Source: an uncultured Collinsella sp. (GTDB lineage: Bacteria > Actinomycetota > Coriobacteriia > Coriobacteriales > Coriobacteriaceae). Taken from it: a DNA stretch of 12,504 nt. Location of the stretch: positions 1 to 12,504 of the forward strand of contig CABRIB010000062.1 of NCBI GenBank assembly GCA_902470915.1, read 5' to 3'. The translations under genes were made by a program, and so were the position numbers. A model generated the notes under the pieces. The model ran no database searches, was not told where the DNA came from, and saw only the letters and a program-made list of their open reading frames with translations. Positions within the stretch are counted from its first letter, which is position 1; each line of letters opens with the position of its first letter. Below, piece after piece: positions 1-6,350 of this stretch.

Positions 1-44
1 CACAAGGAGTATCGTCGGCAGCGTCAGATGTGTATAAGAGACAG
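1..44. other. Nextera i5-side sequencing adapter (not genomic)
   Basis: Positions 12-44 match the Nextera read-1 transposase adapter, ending in the mosaic end AGATGTGTATAAGAGACAG. Positions 4-11 read AAGGAGTA, which is the standard Nextera i5 index S507, and positions 1-3 match the end of the P5 oligo. This is library sequence left on the contig. Genomic sequence starts near position 45. Confidence 0.98.
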
Positions 45-115
45 CAATAAAAGAAACCTCGCAACGTTACGGGCGGTGCGGGACTTCTTTGGTTGCTTTA
101 GTTGCCGGGCCGTCC

Positions 116-1297
116 TTACCCGCGCGGCTTGATTTTATCACGTAGCGATTTGAGGTTCTCCAGCGCCGCGTTGAGCGTCTCGTCACGCTTGGCAAAGTGG
201 AAACGGATCAGATGGTTGACGGGCTCGCGGAAGAAGCTCGAGCCGGGCACAACGCCCACGCCCACCTTTGAGGCCAGGTCCTCGCAGAACTCGAGGTCGC
301 TGTCGTAGCCAAACTCCGAGATATCCATCATCACATAGTAGGCGCCCTGCGGCACGTTGTGCTCAAGACCGAGACTGTCGAGCCCCTGGCAGAACAGGTC
401 GCGCTTGGCGGTATAGTGGTCAAGGACCTCATCGTAATAGCTGTCGTCGAAGTTGAGGGCGGTGACGACGGCTTCCTGCAGGGGAGCGGCGGCACCCACG
501 GTGAGGAAGTCGTGGACCTTCTTGATGCGCTCGGTGATCTCGGCAGGGGCGATGGTGTACCCCAGGCGCCAGCCGGTGATGGAGTAGGTCTTGGACAGCG
601 AGCTGCAACTGATGGTTCGTTCGAACATGCCGGGCAGCGTGGCCATGTAGACGTGCTCGTGGGGCGCGTAGACGATGTGCTCGTATACCTCGTCGGTGAT
701 GCAGTAGGCGTCGTACTTTTTGCAGAGGTCGGCGATAAAGGTGAGCTCCTCGCGCGTGAAGACCTTGCCGCAGGGGTTGGAAGGGTTGCACAGGACGATT
801 GCCTTGGGGTCGTTGTCGCGGAAGGCCGCCTCGAGTGTCTCGCGGTCAAAGTCGAATGTGGGCGGGTTGAGCGGCACATAGATGGGCTCGGCACCCGAAA
901 GGATCGTGTCGGCGCCGTAGTTCTCGTAGAACGGCGAGAAGATGACGACCTTGTCACCGGGGTTCGTGACCGTCATCATGGCGGCCATCATGGCCTCGGT
1001 GGAGCCGCAGGTGACTACGATATTCTCGTTGGGGTTCACCGGCGTGCCCATAAAGTGCTCCTGTTTGGCGGCGAGTGCCTCGCGCATGGCCTGGGAGCCC
1101 CAGGTTATGGAGTACTGGTGATAGAGCGGCTTGGGATCGGCGGCGATGGCGCTGAGGCTATCGAGCAGCTGCGCCGGGGGATCGAAGTCGGGGAAGCCCT
1201 GTGACAGGTTGACGGCGCCGTACTTATTGGAGATGCGTGTCATGCGGCGGATGACCGAATCGGTAAATCTTGCCGTGCGGTTGGAGAGTTCTTTCAT
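116..1297 (-). CDS. Class I/II pyridoxal-phosphate-dependent aminotransferase
   Basis: This is a 393-residue cytosolic fold-type I aminotransferase, a normal full length for the family. The N-terminal motif NLSQGFPDFDPP (residues 30-41) is typical of the kynurenine/methionine/aspartate aminotransferase branch. The expected PLP-site residues are visible: N174 in NPSNPCGK, D202 and Y205 in TDEVY, the Schiff-base lysine K236 in SLSKTYSITGWRLGY, and the carboxylate-binding arginine R365. I chose the start at 1297 over an in-frame ATG six codons upstream (1315) because AAAGGA lies about 5 nt before it; the upstream ATG codes through that Shine-Dalgarno. The gene stands alone and diverges from the tRNA pair. 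Amino-donor specificity cannot be read from sequence. Only 71 genomic bases follow the stop before the adapter, and I see no clear terminator in them. Confidence 0.93.
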   Translation of the reverse strand: MKELSNRTARFTDSVIRRMTRISNKYGAVNLSQGFPDFDPPAQLLDSLSAIAADPKPLYHQYSITWGSQAMREALAAKQEHFMGTPVNPNENIVVTCGSTEAMMAAMMTVTNPGDKVVIFSPFYENYGADTILSGAEPIYVPLNPPTFDFDRETLEAAFRDNDPKAIVLCNPSNPCGKVFTREELTFIADLCKKYDAYCITDEVYEHIVYAPHEHVYMATLPGMFERTISCSSLSKTYSITGWRLGYTIAPAEITERIKKVHDFLTVGAAAPLQEAVVTALNFDDSYYDEVLDHYTAKRDLFCQGLDSLGLEHNVPQGAYYVMMDISEFGYDSDLEFCEDLASKVGVGVVPGSSFFREPVNHLIRFHFAKRDETLNAALENLKSLRDKIKPRG

Positions 1298-1407
1298 GAC
1301 GGTCCTTTCGAGCATTTGCAGTGGGGCAAGTTTACTCCTATAGAACCGGTAGGATTTGCCCGAAATGGATCCAAAAAACTCTTTTCAAAATTCTTGAAAA
1401 TTGGGGC

Positions 1408-1436
1408 TTGCATCGCGTGGCGTTCCTTGCAATAAT
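1408..1436 (+). promoter_or_regulatory. Sigma70-type promoter of the tRNA-His/tRNA-Lys unit
   Basis: TTGCAT (1408-1413) and AATAAT (1431-1436) are separated by exactly 17 nt, a good match to the housekeeping -35/-10 layout. An A/T-rich stretch at about 1371-1402 directly upstream could act as an UP element, as is common at stable-RNA promoters. The predicted start is near 1443, giving a leader of about 20 nt before tRNA-His. The call rests on sequence match and position only. Confidence 0.65.
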
Positions 1437-1463
1437 AGTCAAGCGCGAAGCGCACAGGACACG

Positions 1464-1540
1464 GTGGGTGTAGCTCAGTTGGCTAGAGCGACGGGTTGTG
1501 GTCCCGTAGGTCGAGGGTTCGAGTCCCTTTACCCACCCCA
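1464..1540 (+). tRNA. tRNA-His (anticodon GTG)
   Basis: The full cloverleaf can be drawn. The acceptor stem is GTGGGTG (1464-1470) with TACCCAC (1530-1536), and the D stem starts at GCTC. The anticodon stem ACGGG/CCCGT (1491-1495/1503-1507) holds loop TTGTGGT with anticodon GTG at 1498-1500. The T-arm loop is TTCGAGT. The base before the acceptor (G1463) can pair with discriminator C1537, which is the extra G-1:C73 pair that identifies tRNA-His. The CCA end is encoded at 1538-1540. It is transcribed with the tRNA-Lys 22 nt downstream. Confidence 0.97.
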
Positions 1541-1562
1541 GTTCTTGCTTCGTGTTGATATC

Positions 1563-1635
1563 GGGTCGTTAGCTCAGTTGGTAGAGCAGGGGACTCTTAA
1601 TCCCAAGGTCCAGGGTTCGACCCCCTGACGGCCCA
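1563..1635 (+). tRNA. tRNA-Lys (anticodon CTT)
   Basis: The acceptor stem GGGTCGT (1563-1569) pairs with ACGGCCC (1628-1634), including one T·G wobble, and the discriminator is A1635. The anticodon loop CTCTTAA (1594-1600) has CTT at 1596-1598, reading AAG lysine codons. The T arm is CAGGG/CCCTG with loop TTCGACC. The outermost anticodon-stem pair (27-43) is a G·A mismatch. Unlike the neighbouring tRNA-His, CCA is not encoded (the next bases are CCC), so CCA must be added after transcription. It is the second and last gene of the unit, followed by a terminator. Confidence 0.96.
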
Positions 1636-1650
1636 CCCAAAGATTGTTAA

Positions 1651-1679
1651 AGCGACTAGCTTAGGCTGGTCGCTTTTTT
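1651..1679 (+). terminator. Intrinsic terminator of the tRNA unit
   Basis: AGCGACTAGC (1651-1660) pairs with GCTGGTCGCT (1665-1674) around a TTAG loop, giving 10 bp with one G·T, followed by a run of T to 1679. It lies 16 nt after tRNA-Lys. Read from the other strand it has only a short T run, so it could stop convergent dinD transcription only weakly. Confidence 0.9.
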
Positions 1680-1694
1680 GTTGACCTCGCATGG

Positions 1695-1718
1695 GGCCGA
1701 ACCCGAAAGGGTGCGGCC
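1695..1718 (-). terminator. Hairpin just downstream of dinD, candidate terminator element
   Basis: GGCCG (1695-1699) pairs with CGGCC (1714-1718), and ACCC (1701-1704) pairs with GGGT (1709-1712), with one mismatch between them and a 4-nt loop. The stem begins five bases after the dinD stop codon on the minus strand. No T run follows, so it is not a classic intrinsic terminator. It may work with the adjacent tRNA-unit hairpin or protect the mRNA 3' end. Confidence 0.4.
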
Positions 1719-1722
1719 GCTT

Positions 1723-2583
1723 TCACAGATCGAACCTACCCTGGGGATCGGTAAAACCGTCAGTACCCTCCTTGAGTTTCTTCTCGTCTGCCTTCACACG
1801 ACGCTCGAGCTTTTTTGTATCCTCGGCAGGCGGTAGGTTCTCGGGGACAATTCCGCGGTCGATGAGGCTGCCACGCACGCTTGTGTTGTTCTCGACGTGC
1901 TCTTGCTTGATCTGGTCCAGACCGTACAGGTCGTGTTCCTCGGCGTTGAAGGTCGTCATCGAGTTCGTAAGGTCCTTTGCTTTGATGAGGACATCGGCTA
2001 ACCTGTCCGCCAATGCCGCGCTCTTGGGTACGCCGAGCTGCTGCTTCATTTCCGCCGTGCTTCTGCCGCCGAATAACGCTTCATCGCCCTTCGACTTGAT
2101 GATCGCGAATCCTTTGGAGTCTACGCCGCGTTTGAACGCAATACCCGAGAGCTGTTTCTCTGAATCGGATAGCGAGTGGCGCGCCTGCAAGCGCTGAATC
2201 TCTGCGAAGCGCTGTTCTATGAGCTCCTGTCGGCGTGTCTGCACGGCGAAGTACGCCTGTGCGAGAGCGATCTCGGGCTTGTTTGGGTCTCCGTTTTGGG
2301 CGATTAAATAGCATGCGTAGCGTGTCAGCTTGTAGTCTTTTACGGCTCGTTTGGCGATGCCGGCATCTACCATTTTGCTGGCCTCAGCAAAATGGGCGGC
2401 AACAGGCATTTTATTGGTGTCACACGATGCCATGGATCTCTTAACCGCAGTCTCAAAATTACGCCATTGGGTGTATCCGAGGGGTTCCATTAAATCGCGT
2501 GCGAGCCAATACTCAACGCCGTCTTCTACATGGGCATAGCTGTCAAGTTCGACACGCCATTTCTCGATATCCCTGCTGTCCAT
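1723..2583 (-). CDS. dinD: DNA-damage-inducible protein D (DinD family)
   Basis: This 286-residue protein matches the DinD family along its length (E. coli DinD is about 275 aa). The N-terminal BRO-N/phage-antirepressor-like region shows YWLARDLMEPLGY (residues 25-37) and YACYLIAQNGD (89-99). A central helical stretch at about 105-145 precedes the family-typical block ALFGG (169-173), LGVPKS (183-188), KAKDLTNSMTTFN (201-213) and EHVENNTSVR (228-237). The C-terminal KKLERRVKADEKKLKEG is a charged helix. E. coli DinD is SOS-induced and disassembles RecA filaments; that this homologue does the same is inference. The start is supported by AAGGAAG just upstream. I found no convincing LexA box in the 80 bases before it. 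The gene faces the tRNA pair and looks less GC-rich than its neighbours, which may reflect acquisition. Confidence 0.9.
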   Translation of the reverse strand: MDSRDIEKWRVELDSYAHVEDGVEYWLARDLMEPLGYTQWRNFETAVKRSMASCDTNKMPVAAHFAEASKMVDAGIAKRAVKDYKLTRYACYLIAQNGDPNKPEIALAQAYFAVQTRRQELIEQRFAEIQRLQARHSLSDSEKQLSGIAFKRGVDSKGFAIIKSKGDEALFGGRSTAEMKQQLGVPKSAALADRLADVLIKAKDLTNSMTTFNAEEHDLYGLDQIKQEHVENNTSVRGSLIDRGIVPENLPPAEDTKKLERRVKADEKKLKEGTDGFTDPQGRFDL

Positions 2584-2666
2584 ATCTCTTCCTTTCTGTT
2601 CGTTTGTCTACGTGGACTATGTCGACTCCGTATTCAGAATGAGTATATTTGCCCGTGCGGACACGA

Positions 2667-2702
2667 ATGGGCCCCGTGCCACTTCGAGCTCACGGGGCCC
2701 AT
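2667..2702. repeat. Perfect 12-bp palindrome between the FAD oxidoreductase gene and dinD
   Basis: ATGGGCCCCGTG (2667-2678) and CACGGGGCCCAT (2691-2702) are perfect inverted copies around a 12-nt loop. On the minus strand the hairpin starts about 42 nt after the FAD-oxidoreductase stop and ends about 83 nt before the dinD start. No T run follows on either strand. It may be a terminator lacking a U tract, an mRNA-stabilising stem, or a protein-binding site controlling dinD. The pairing is seen directly; the role is not. Confidence 0.55.
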
Positions 2703-2744
2703 GGATATCGATTGGTTGTGTTCTGCTTTAGATGGGTGTCCGGT

Positions 2745-4271
2745 TTAATCCGCTCGATAGTGCGAACCCAGACTTTCGGTTCGCTTGCGCATGGCTTTGA
2801 CCATTTCCTGTGCTAGTCGAATCTGCGACTGTAGGCGGGCGAGGGCTGCGATCTCGCTGTCATCGGCATGCGGCTTGCTCAGCGCCATGGTCTTGTCTTG
2901 CAGACTTTCAAGCTGTTGCAGGGCCTCGGATAGGCCTGTTTCGGTCCTGTTGATCATGCAAAAGGTGCTCATCGTGTGCCTAAGGCTGTGTGTCAGGCGT
3001 TCGGCATCTGTTGTGGCAATGCCGTACTGGGGGAGGGTGATATCCGCCTTCAGGGCCGCCTCAGGCTCTTTCTGCGCTGTGAGGGCTGCCGATGCGCCCG
3101 CGATACGTCCGAATACGATGCCGTTGGCGCTTGACAAGCCACCAATGCGGTCGGCGCCGTGCATGCCGCCTGTCGCCTCGCCGCAAGCGTAGAGGCCCTC
3201 AACGCCCGTGTGCGCGGTCTTATCGATCTTGATGCCGCCGTTAGCGGCGTGGGCATACATCGCAACGCGCATCTCGTCGGTTGGCGCGATGCCGTGCTCG
3301 TCTTGCAGCCAGGTGGCAAAGGTCTGCACAAACTCTGGGACATCCTCGCGGGGGAAGTCGTAGTGGAGTGCCAGGCCTTCGATACCTGCCTGATCGATGA
3401 CGAGATCGATAGCGCGGGAGGCCAAGCGTGACGTGAAGGGACCATATCCAGAGCGCTGCTCGAGCAGGTCGTCCAGCTTGTCGTCGGCAATATCTACCGG
3501 CTGGTCTACATGCACGTAGCGCCAGGTTTTCTCGTTGAAGACCAAGTTACGCCTGGGCTCGATGAAGCCAGGCATCATCTGCATGAACTCTATATTAGTA
3601 AGTGTTGCGCCGTGCGCCAGTGCGATGGCCTGCGAGGAGCTGAGCACATCAGCCGACGTAAGGCTGCGCTCGAACAGGCCGCCTGTGCCACCGGCTGCGA
3701 TGATCGTGGCCTTGGCAGCAAAGGGCACGATTCGATTTTCGGTAAGGTCGTAGAGTACGGTTCCGGTTATTCTGCCGTTCGTGTCCTCAACAAGGTCGAT
3801 AAGCTCATGGCGGGGGAGCAGGCGAATGCCAAGCGACTCGATCCAGGTCGTCAGAGCGTCCTCAAGGGGCTTGCGGGTGAGGCCGCGCCACATGCGCGTC
3901 TTGTGGTCAAAGCAGGGGATAAACTGCTTTTGTTGAGCACTCTTGGCGCTTTGCGGACGCTGGAGCTCAACGCCCAGGTCTTGCTCGAGCCAGTCAATCG
4001 CTTGGCGAATGCCGTGGACGAACGTTTGGACGAGTTCGGGGTCGGCAACGCCGCCGCCGACGGTCTGGATGGTGTCGATGAGGTCCTGCTCGTCGTCTTC
4101 GTCGACGGGACCGATGAGGCCGAGGCCCCAGGTACCCGGGAAGAAGCTCGATCCACTCATGGTCTTGCCGGCGCTTGCCACAGTGACGGTTGCACCCGTG
4201 CGTGCCGCTTCGATGGCGGCGCAAAGGCCCGCAATGCCAGCTCCAATTACCAGTACATCAGTCGATTCCAT
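2745..4271 (-). CDS. Soluble FAD-dependent oxidoreductase, fumarate reductase/aspartate oxidase superfamily
   Basis: This is a 508-residue flavoprotein. The dinucleotide-binding motif GAGIAG is at residues 10-15 and a second FAD segment AAGGTGG at 192-198. NGGI (344-347) and YACGEATGGMHGADRIGG (361-378), followed by VFGRIAG, are the C-terminal FAD signature of succinate dehydrogenase, fumarate reductase and L-aspartate oxidase. A helical C-terminal domain ends in RTESLGSHYRAD, like the RxESRGxHxRxD tail of these enzymes. There is no signal peptide, heme motif or membrane segment, so it is probably cytosolic. The start at 4271 has AAAGGA 5 nt upstream; the open frame continues to 4328 without support. 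The usual FxxHPT substrate motif reads EFMQMMPG (228-235), so the natural substrate may be neither fumarate nor aspartate. No partner subunit gene is adjacent. Confidence 0.85.
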   Translation of the reverse strand: MESTDVLVIGAGIAGLCAAIEAARTGATVTVASAGKTMSGSSFFPGTWGLGLIGPVDEDDEQDLIDTIQTVGGGVADPELVQTFVHGIRQAIDWLEQDLGVELQRPQSAKSAQQKQFIPCFDHKTRMWRGLTRKPLEDALTTWIESLGIRLLPRHELIDLVEDTNGRITGTVLYDLTENRIVPFAAKATIIAAGGTGGLFERSLTSADVLSSSQAIALAHGATLTNIEFMQMMPGFIEPRRNLVFNEKTWRYVHVDQPVDIADDKLDDLLEQRSGYGPFTSRLASRAIDLVIDQAGIEGLALHYDFPREDVPEFVQTFATWLQDEHGIAPTDEMRVAMYAHAANGGIKIDKTAHTGVEGLYACGEATGGMHGADRIGGLSSANGIVFGRIAGASAALTAQKEPEAALKADITLPQYGIATTDAERLTHSLRHTMSTFCMINRTETGLSEALQQLESLQDKTMALSKPHADDSEIAALARLQSQIRLAQEMVKAMRKRTESLGSHYRAD

Positions 4272-4408
4272 CGGATTCCTTTCTCGTCCGGCGCATTGTC
4301 GCACGGGTGATCGGCAATGGGGCCGCAAAGACTCGGCAAATCGGTAAAGGGCAAATATGGCAGGTGGGCGTCAGGTGGACTCGGTCACTTCGGTCGGCTA
4401 ATTTGGTA

Positions 4409-4475
4409 AGTTGCGGTGGAATACGGACTGTTTTGGCCTGTATGGATGCAATTCAGTCCGTATTTCACCGCAACT
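4409..4475. repeat. Long near-perfect inverted repeat (REPIN-like, 22-bp arms)
   Basis: The left arm 4409-4430 (begins AGTTGCGGTG, ends ATACGGACTG) and the right arm 4454-4475 (begins CAGTCCGTAT, ends CACCGCAACT) pair over 22 bp, with a single G·T at 4419/4465. The spacer is 23 nt. There is no T tract, and a separate proper terminator (4525-4557) already serves the neighbouring operon, so a terminator role is unlikely. Two inverted copies of a roughly 20-bp unit with a short spacer is the layout of a REPIN. An operator or a small hairpin RNA are alternatives. Only one copy is in the window, so dispersal is not shown here. Confidence 0.8.
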
Positions 4476-4524
4476 GATATATCGGACCTTCTAATAAGAG
4501 TAACCAATTTGGGACGGGGCAAAC

Positions 4525-4557
4525 AAAAAGAGCCGCTACCCGGGTGGGTAGCGGCTC
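4525..4557 (-). terminator. Intrinsic terminator of the scaffold/GGGtGRT operon
   Basis: Read on the minus strand, GAGCCGCTACCC (4557-4546) pairs perfectly with GGGTAGCGGCTC (4541-4530) around a 4-nt loop. Five T follow directly (4529-4525). The stem begins 35 nt after the GGGtGRT stop codon. It is a textbook rho-independent terminator. Confidence 0.95.
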
Positions 4558-4592
4558 CAAAGCTCAGCTATATGAGCATCGCACGGGCGCGA

Positions 4593-5597
4593 TTAGGCCT
4601 TGAGGGCCTCCTCGACGGCGACAGCGCAGGCGACGGTGGCACCGACCATGGGGTTGTTACCCATGCCGATGAGACCCATCATGTCGACGTGCGCAGGCAC
4701 GGAGGAAGAACCGGCGAACTGAGCGTCGGAGTGCATACGGCCCATGGTGTCGGTCATGCCGTAAGAGGCAGGGCCGGCGCCCATGTTGTCCGGGTGCAGG
4801 GTACGGCCAGTGCCGCCACCAGAAGCGACGGAGAAGTACTTCTTGCCAGCCTCGAGGCGCTCCTTCTTGTAGGTGCCAGCGACGGGGTGCTGGAAGCGCG
4901 TGGGGTTGGTGGAGTTACCGGTGATCGAGATGTCGACGTTCTCGTGCCACATGATGGCAACGCCCTCGCGGACGTCGTCGGCGCCGTAGCAGTTGACGGC
5001 GGCGCGGGGACCATCGGAGTAGGGGATGGTCTCGACGACCTTGAGCTCGCCCGTGAAGTAGTCGAACTGGGTCTTCACGTAGGTGAAGCCGTTGATGCGG
5101 GCGATGATCTGAGCAGCGTCCTTGCCCAGACCGTTGAGGATGACGCGCAGCGGCTTCTTACGAGCCTTGTTGGCGTTCAGAGCCAGGCCGATAGCGCCCT
5201 CAGCGGCAGCGAAGGACTCGTGACCGGCCAGGAAGGCGAAGCACTCGGTGTCGTCGGAGAGCAGCATAGCGCCCAGGTTGCCGTGGCCCAGACCGACCTT
5301 GCGGTCCTCGGCGACGGAGCCGGGAACGGTGAAGGCCTGGATGCCCTCGCCGATGATGGCTGCAGCCTCAGAAGCGGACTTGGCGCCACGCTTGACAGCG
5401 AGAGCGCAACCGAGGGTGTAGGCCCACCCGGCGTTCTGGAAGGCGATGGACTGGGTGTTGTTGACGATCTCACGCGGGTTGAAGCCCTTGTCGGTGCAGA
5501 TCTGCAGAGCTTCCTCGAGGGAGGCGATGCCGTTGTCGGCGAGGCACTTGTTGATCTTGTCAGCGCGGCGCTCGTAACCTTCGAACGTAACAGTCAT
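4593..5597 (-). CDS. GGGtGRT-family protein
   Basis: This 334-residue protein contains the sequence that names its family, SGGGTGRTLHPD (259-270). Other conserved-looking glycine-rich or polar stretches are LGHGNLGAMLLSDDTECFAFLAGHESFA (103-130), GNSTNPTRFQHP (227-238) and MTDTMGRMHSDAQFAG (281-296). Cysteines are scattered (18, 34, 64, 119, 203, 324) and form no CxxC motif. No signal peptide or membrane segment is visible, so it should be cytosolic. The start is supported by a strong GGGAGGG site 8 nt upstream. It is the second gene of an operon, only 18 nt after an iron-sulfur scaffold-like gene, and ends at a strong terminator. This pairing is, from memory, a recurring arrangement in anaerobes. 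The biochemical role of the family is unknown to me; involvement with iron-sulfur clusters is inference from the neighbour. Confidence 0.92.
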   Translation of the reverse strand: MTVTFEGYERRADKINKCLADNGIASLEEALQICTDKGFNPREIVNNTQSIAFQNAGWAYTLGCALAVKRGAKSASEAAAIIGEGIQAFTVPGSVAEDRKVGLGHGNLGAMLLSDDTECFAFLAGHESFAAAEGAIGLALNANKARKKPLRVILNGLGKDAAQIIARINGFTYVKTQFDYFTGELKVVETIPYSDGPRAAVNCYGADDVREGVAIMWHENVDISITGNSTNPTRFQHPVAGTYKKERLEAGKKYFSVASGGGTGRTLHPDNMGAGPASYGMTDTMGRMHSDAQFAGSSSVPAHVDMMGLIGMGNNPMVGATVACAVAVEEALKA

Positions 5598-5615
5598 AGT
5601 TATTTCCCTCCCTTT

Positions 5616-6350
5616 CTACTCGTGAACCGGGAACACGCTGGCGACGGAGTGAGTCTCCTCGTCGGTGCGCGGGTCGATGTACTTGGCAGCGTTCTCCCAC
5701 TGACCATAGTGGCCCATAGCGCCAGCGATGGCCTCCTCGGGGGTCTTGCCGGCCTTGACGGCGTCGGTGAACTTGCCGAGGTTCAGGAACTCGAATGCGA
5801 TGATCTCGTTCTTGTCGTTGAGAGCCATGCGGGTGACGTAGCCCTGAGCGAGCTCGAGGTAACGAGCGCCCTTGGCCTTGGTGCCGAACATGGTGCCGAC
5901 CTGAGAGCGAAGGCCCTTGCCGAGGTCGTCGAGGGAGGCGCCCACGGGCAGGCCGCCCTCGGAGAACGCGGTCTGGCTGCGGCCGTAAACGATCTGCAGG
6001 AAGATCTCGCGCATAGCAACGTTGATGGCGTCGCAGACGAGGTCGGTGTTGAGGGCCTCGAGGATGGTCTTACCGGGAAGGATCTCGGAAGCCATGGCGG
6101 CAGAGTGGGTCATGCCCGAGCAGCCGATGGTCTCAACGAGGGCCTCCTCGATGATGCCGTCCTTGACGTTCAGCGTGAGCTTGCAGGCGCCCTGCTGAGG
6201 TGCGCACCAACCCACACCGTGCGTAAGACCGGAGATGTCGGAAATCTCCTTAGCCTGGACCCACTTGCCCTCCTCGGGGATGGGTGCGGGGCCGTGGTAT
6301 GCACCCTTGGCAACGGGGCACATGTTCTCCACTTCCTGTGAGTACTGCAT
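5616..6350 (-). CDS. NifU/IscU-like iron-sulfur cluster assembly scaffold protein, GGGtGRT-linked type
   Basis: This 244-residue protein has a NifU N-terminal/IscU-like core: CKLTLNVKDGIIEEALVETIGCSGMTHSAAMASEIL (56-91) copies the scaffold pattern of a strand, a cysteine after G-x-G/IGC, and a helix. Candidate ligands are C11, C49, C56, C77 and C106. The protein is about 100 residues longer than IscU or SufU (about 130-150 aa), with a distinct C-terminal part (about 140-244) and N-terminal and mid-region cysteines those proteins lack. It should bind or build an iron-sulfur cluster, but whether it transfers or keeps it is unknown. I chose the start at 6350 because AGAGGAGAGG precedes it closely; an open frame to 6701 has no such support and gives an arginine-rich low-complexity extension. 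It leads the operon with the GGGtGRT gene 18 nt downstream. Confidence 0.88.
   Translation of the reverse strand: MQYSQEVENMCPVAKGAYHGPAPIPEEGKWVQAKEISDISGLTHGVGWCAPQQGACKLTLNVKDGIIEEALVETIGCSGMTHSAAMASEILPGKTILEALNTDLVCDAINVAMREIFLQIVYGRSQTAFSEGGLPVGASLDDLGKGLRSQVGTMFGTKAKGARYLELAQGYVTRMALNDKNEIIAFEFLNLGKFTDAVKAGKTPEEAIAGAMGHYGQWENAAKYIDPRTDEETHSVASVFPVHE

Noticed and set aside
359..1204. A 281-codon plus-strand open frame inside the aminotransferase gene
   Set aside because: Antisense shadow of a clearly recognised enzyme; no family motifs.
1324..1361. Imperfect inverted repeat GGGCAA/TTGCCC with inner CCTA/TAGG between the aminotransferase gene and the tRNA promoter
   Set aside because: Short interrupted stems with unpaired inner bases; not strong enough to call a regulatory element.
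1563..1635. tRNA-Lys as an attachment site of an integrated element
   Set aside because: I found no second copy of its 3' end, no integrase and no other phage or element gene in the window.
4416..6341. A 641-codon plus-strand open frame opposite the scaffold/GGGtGRT operon
   Set aside because: It is the antisense shadow of two well-supported genes, rich in Gly, Val, Asp and Leu as expected from reading GC-rich codons backwards. It also runs through the operon terminator and part of the inverted repeat and matches no family.
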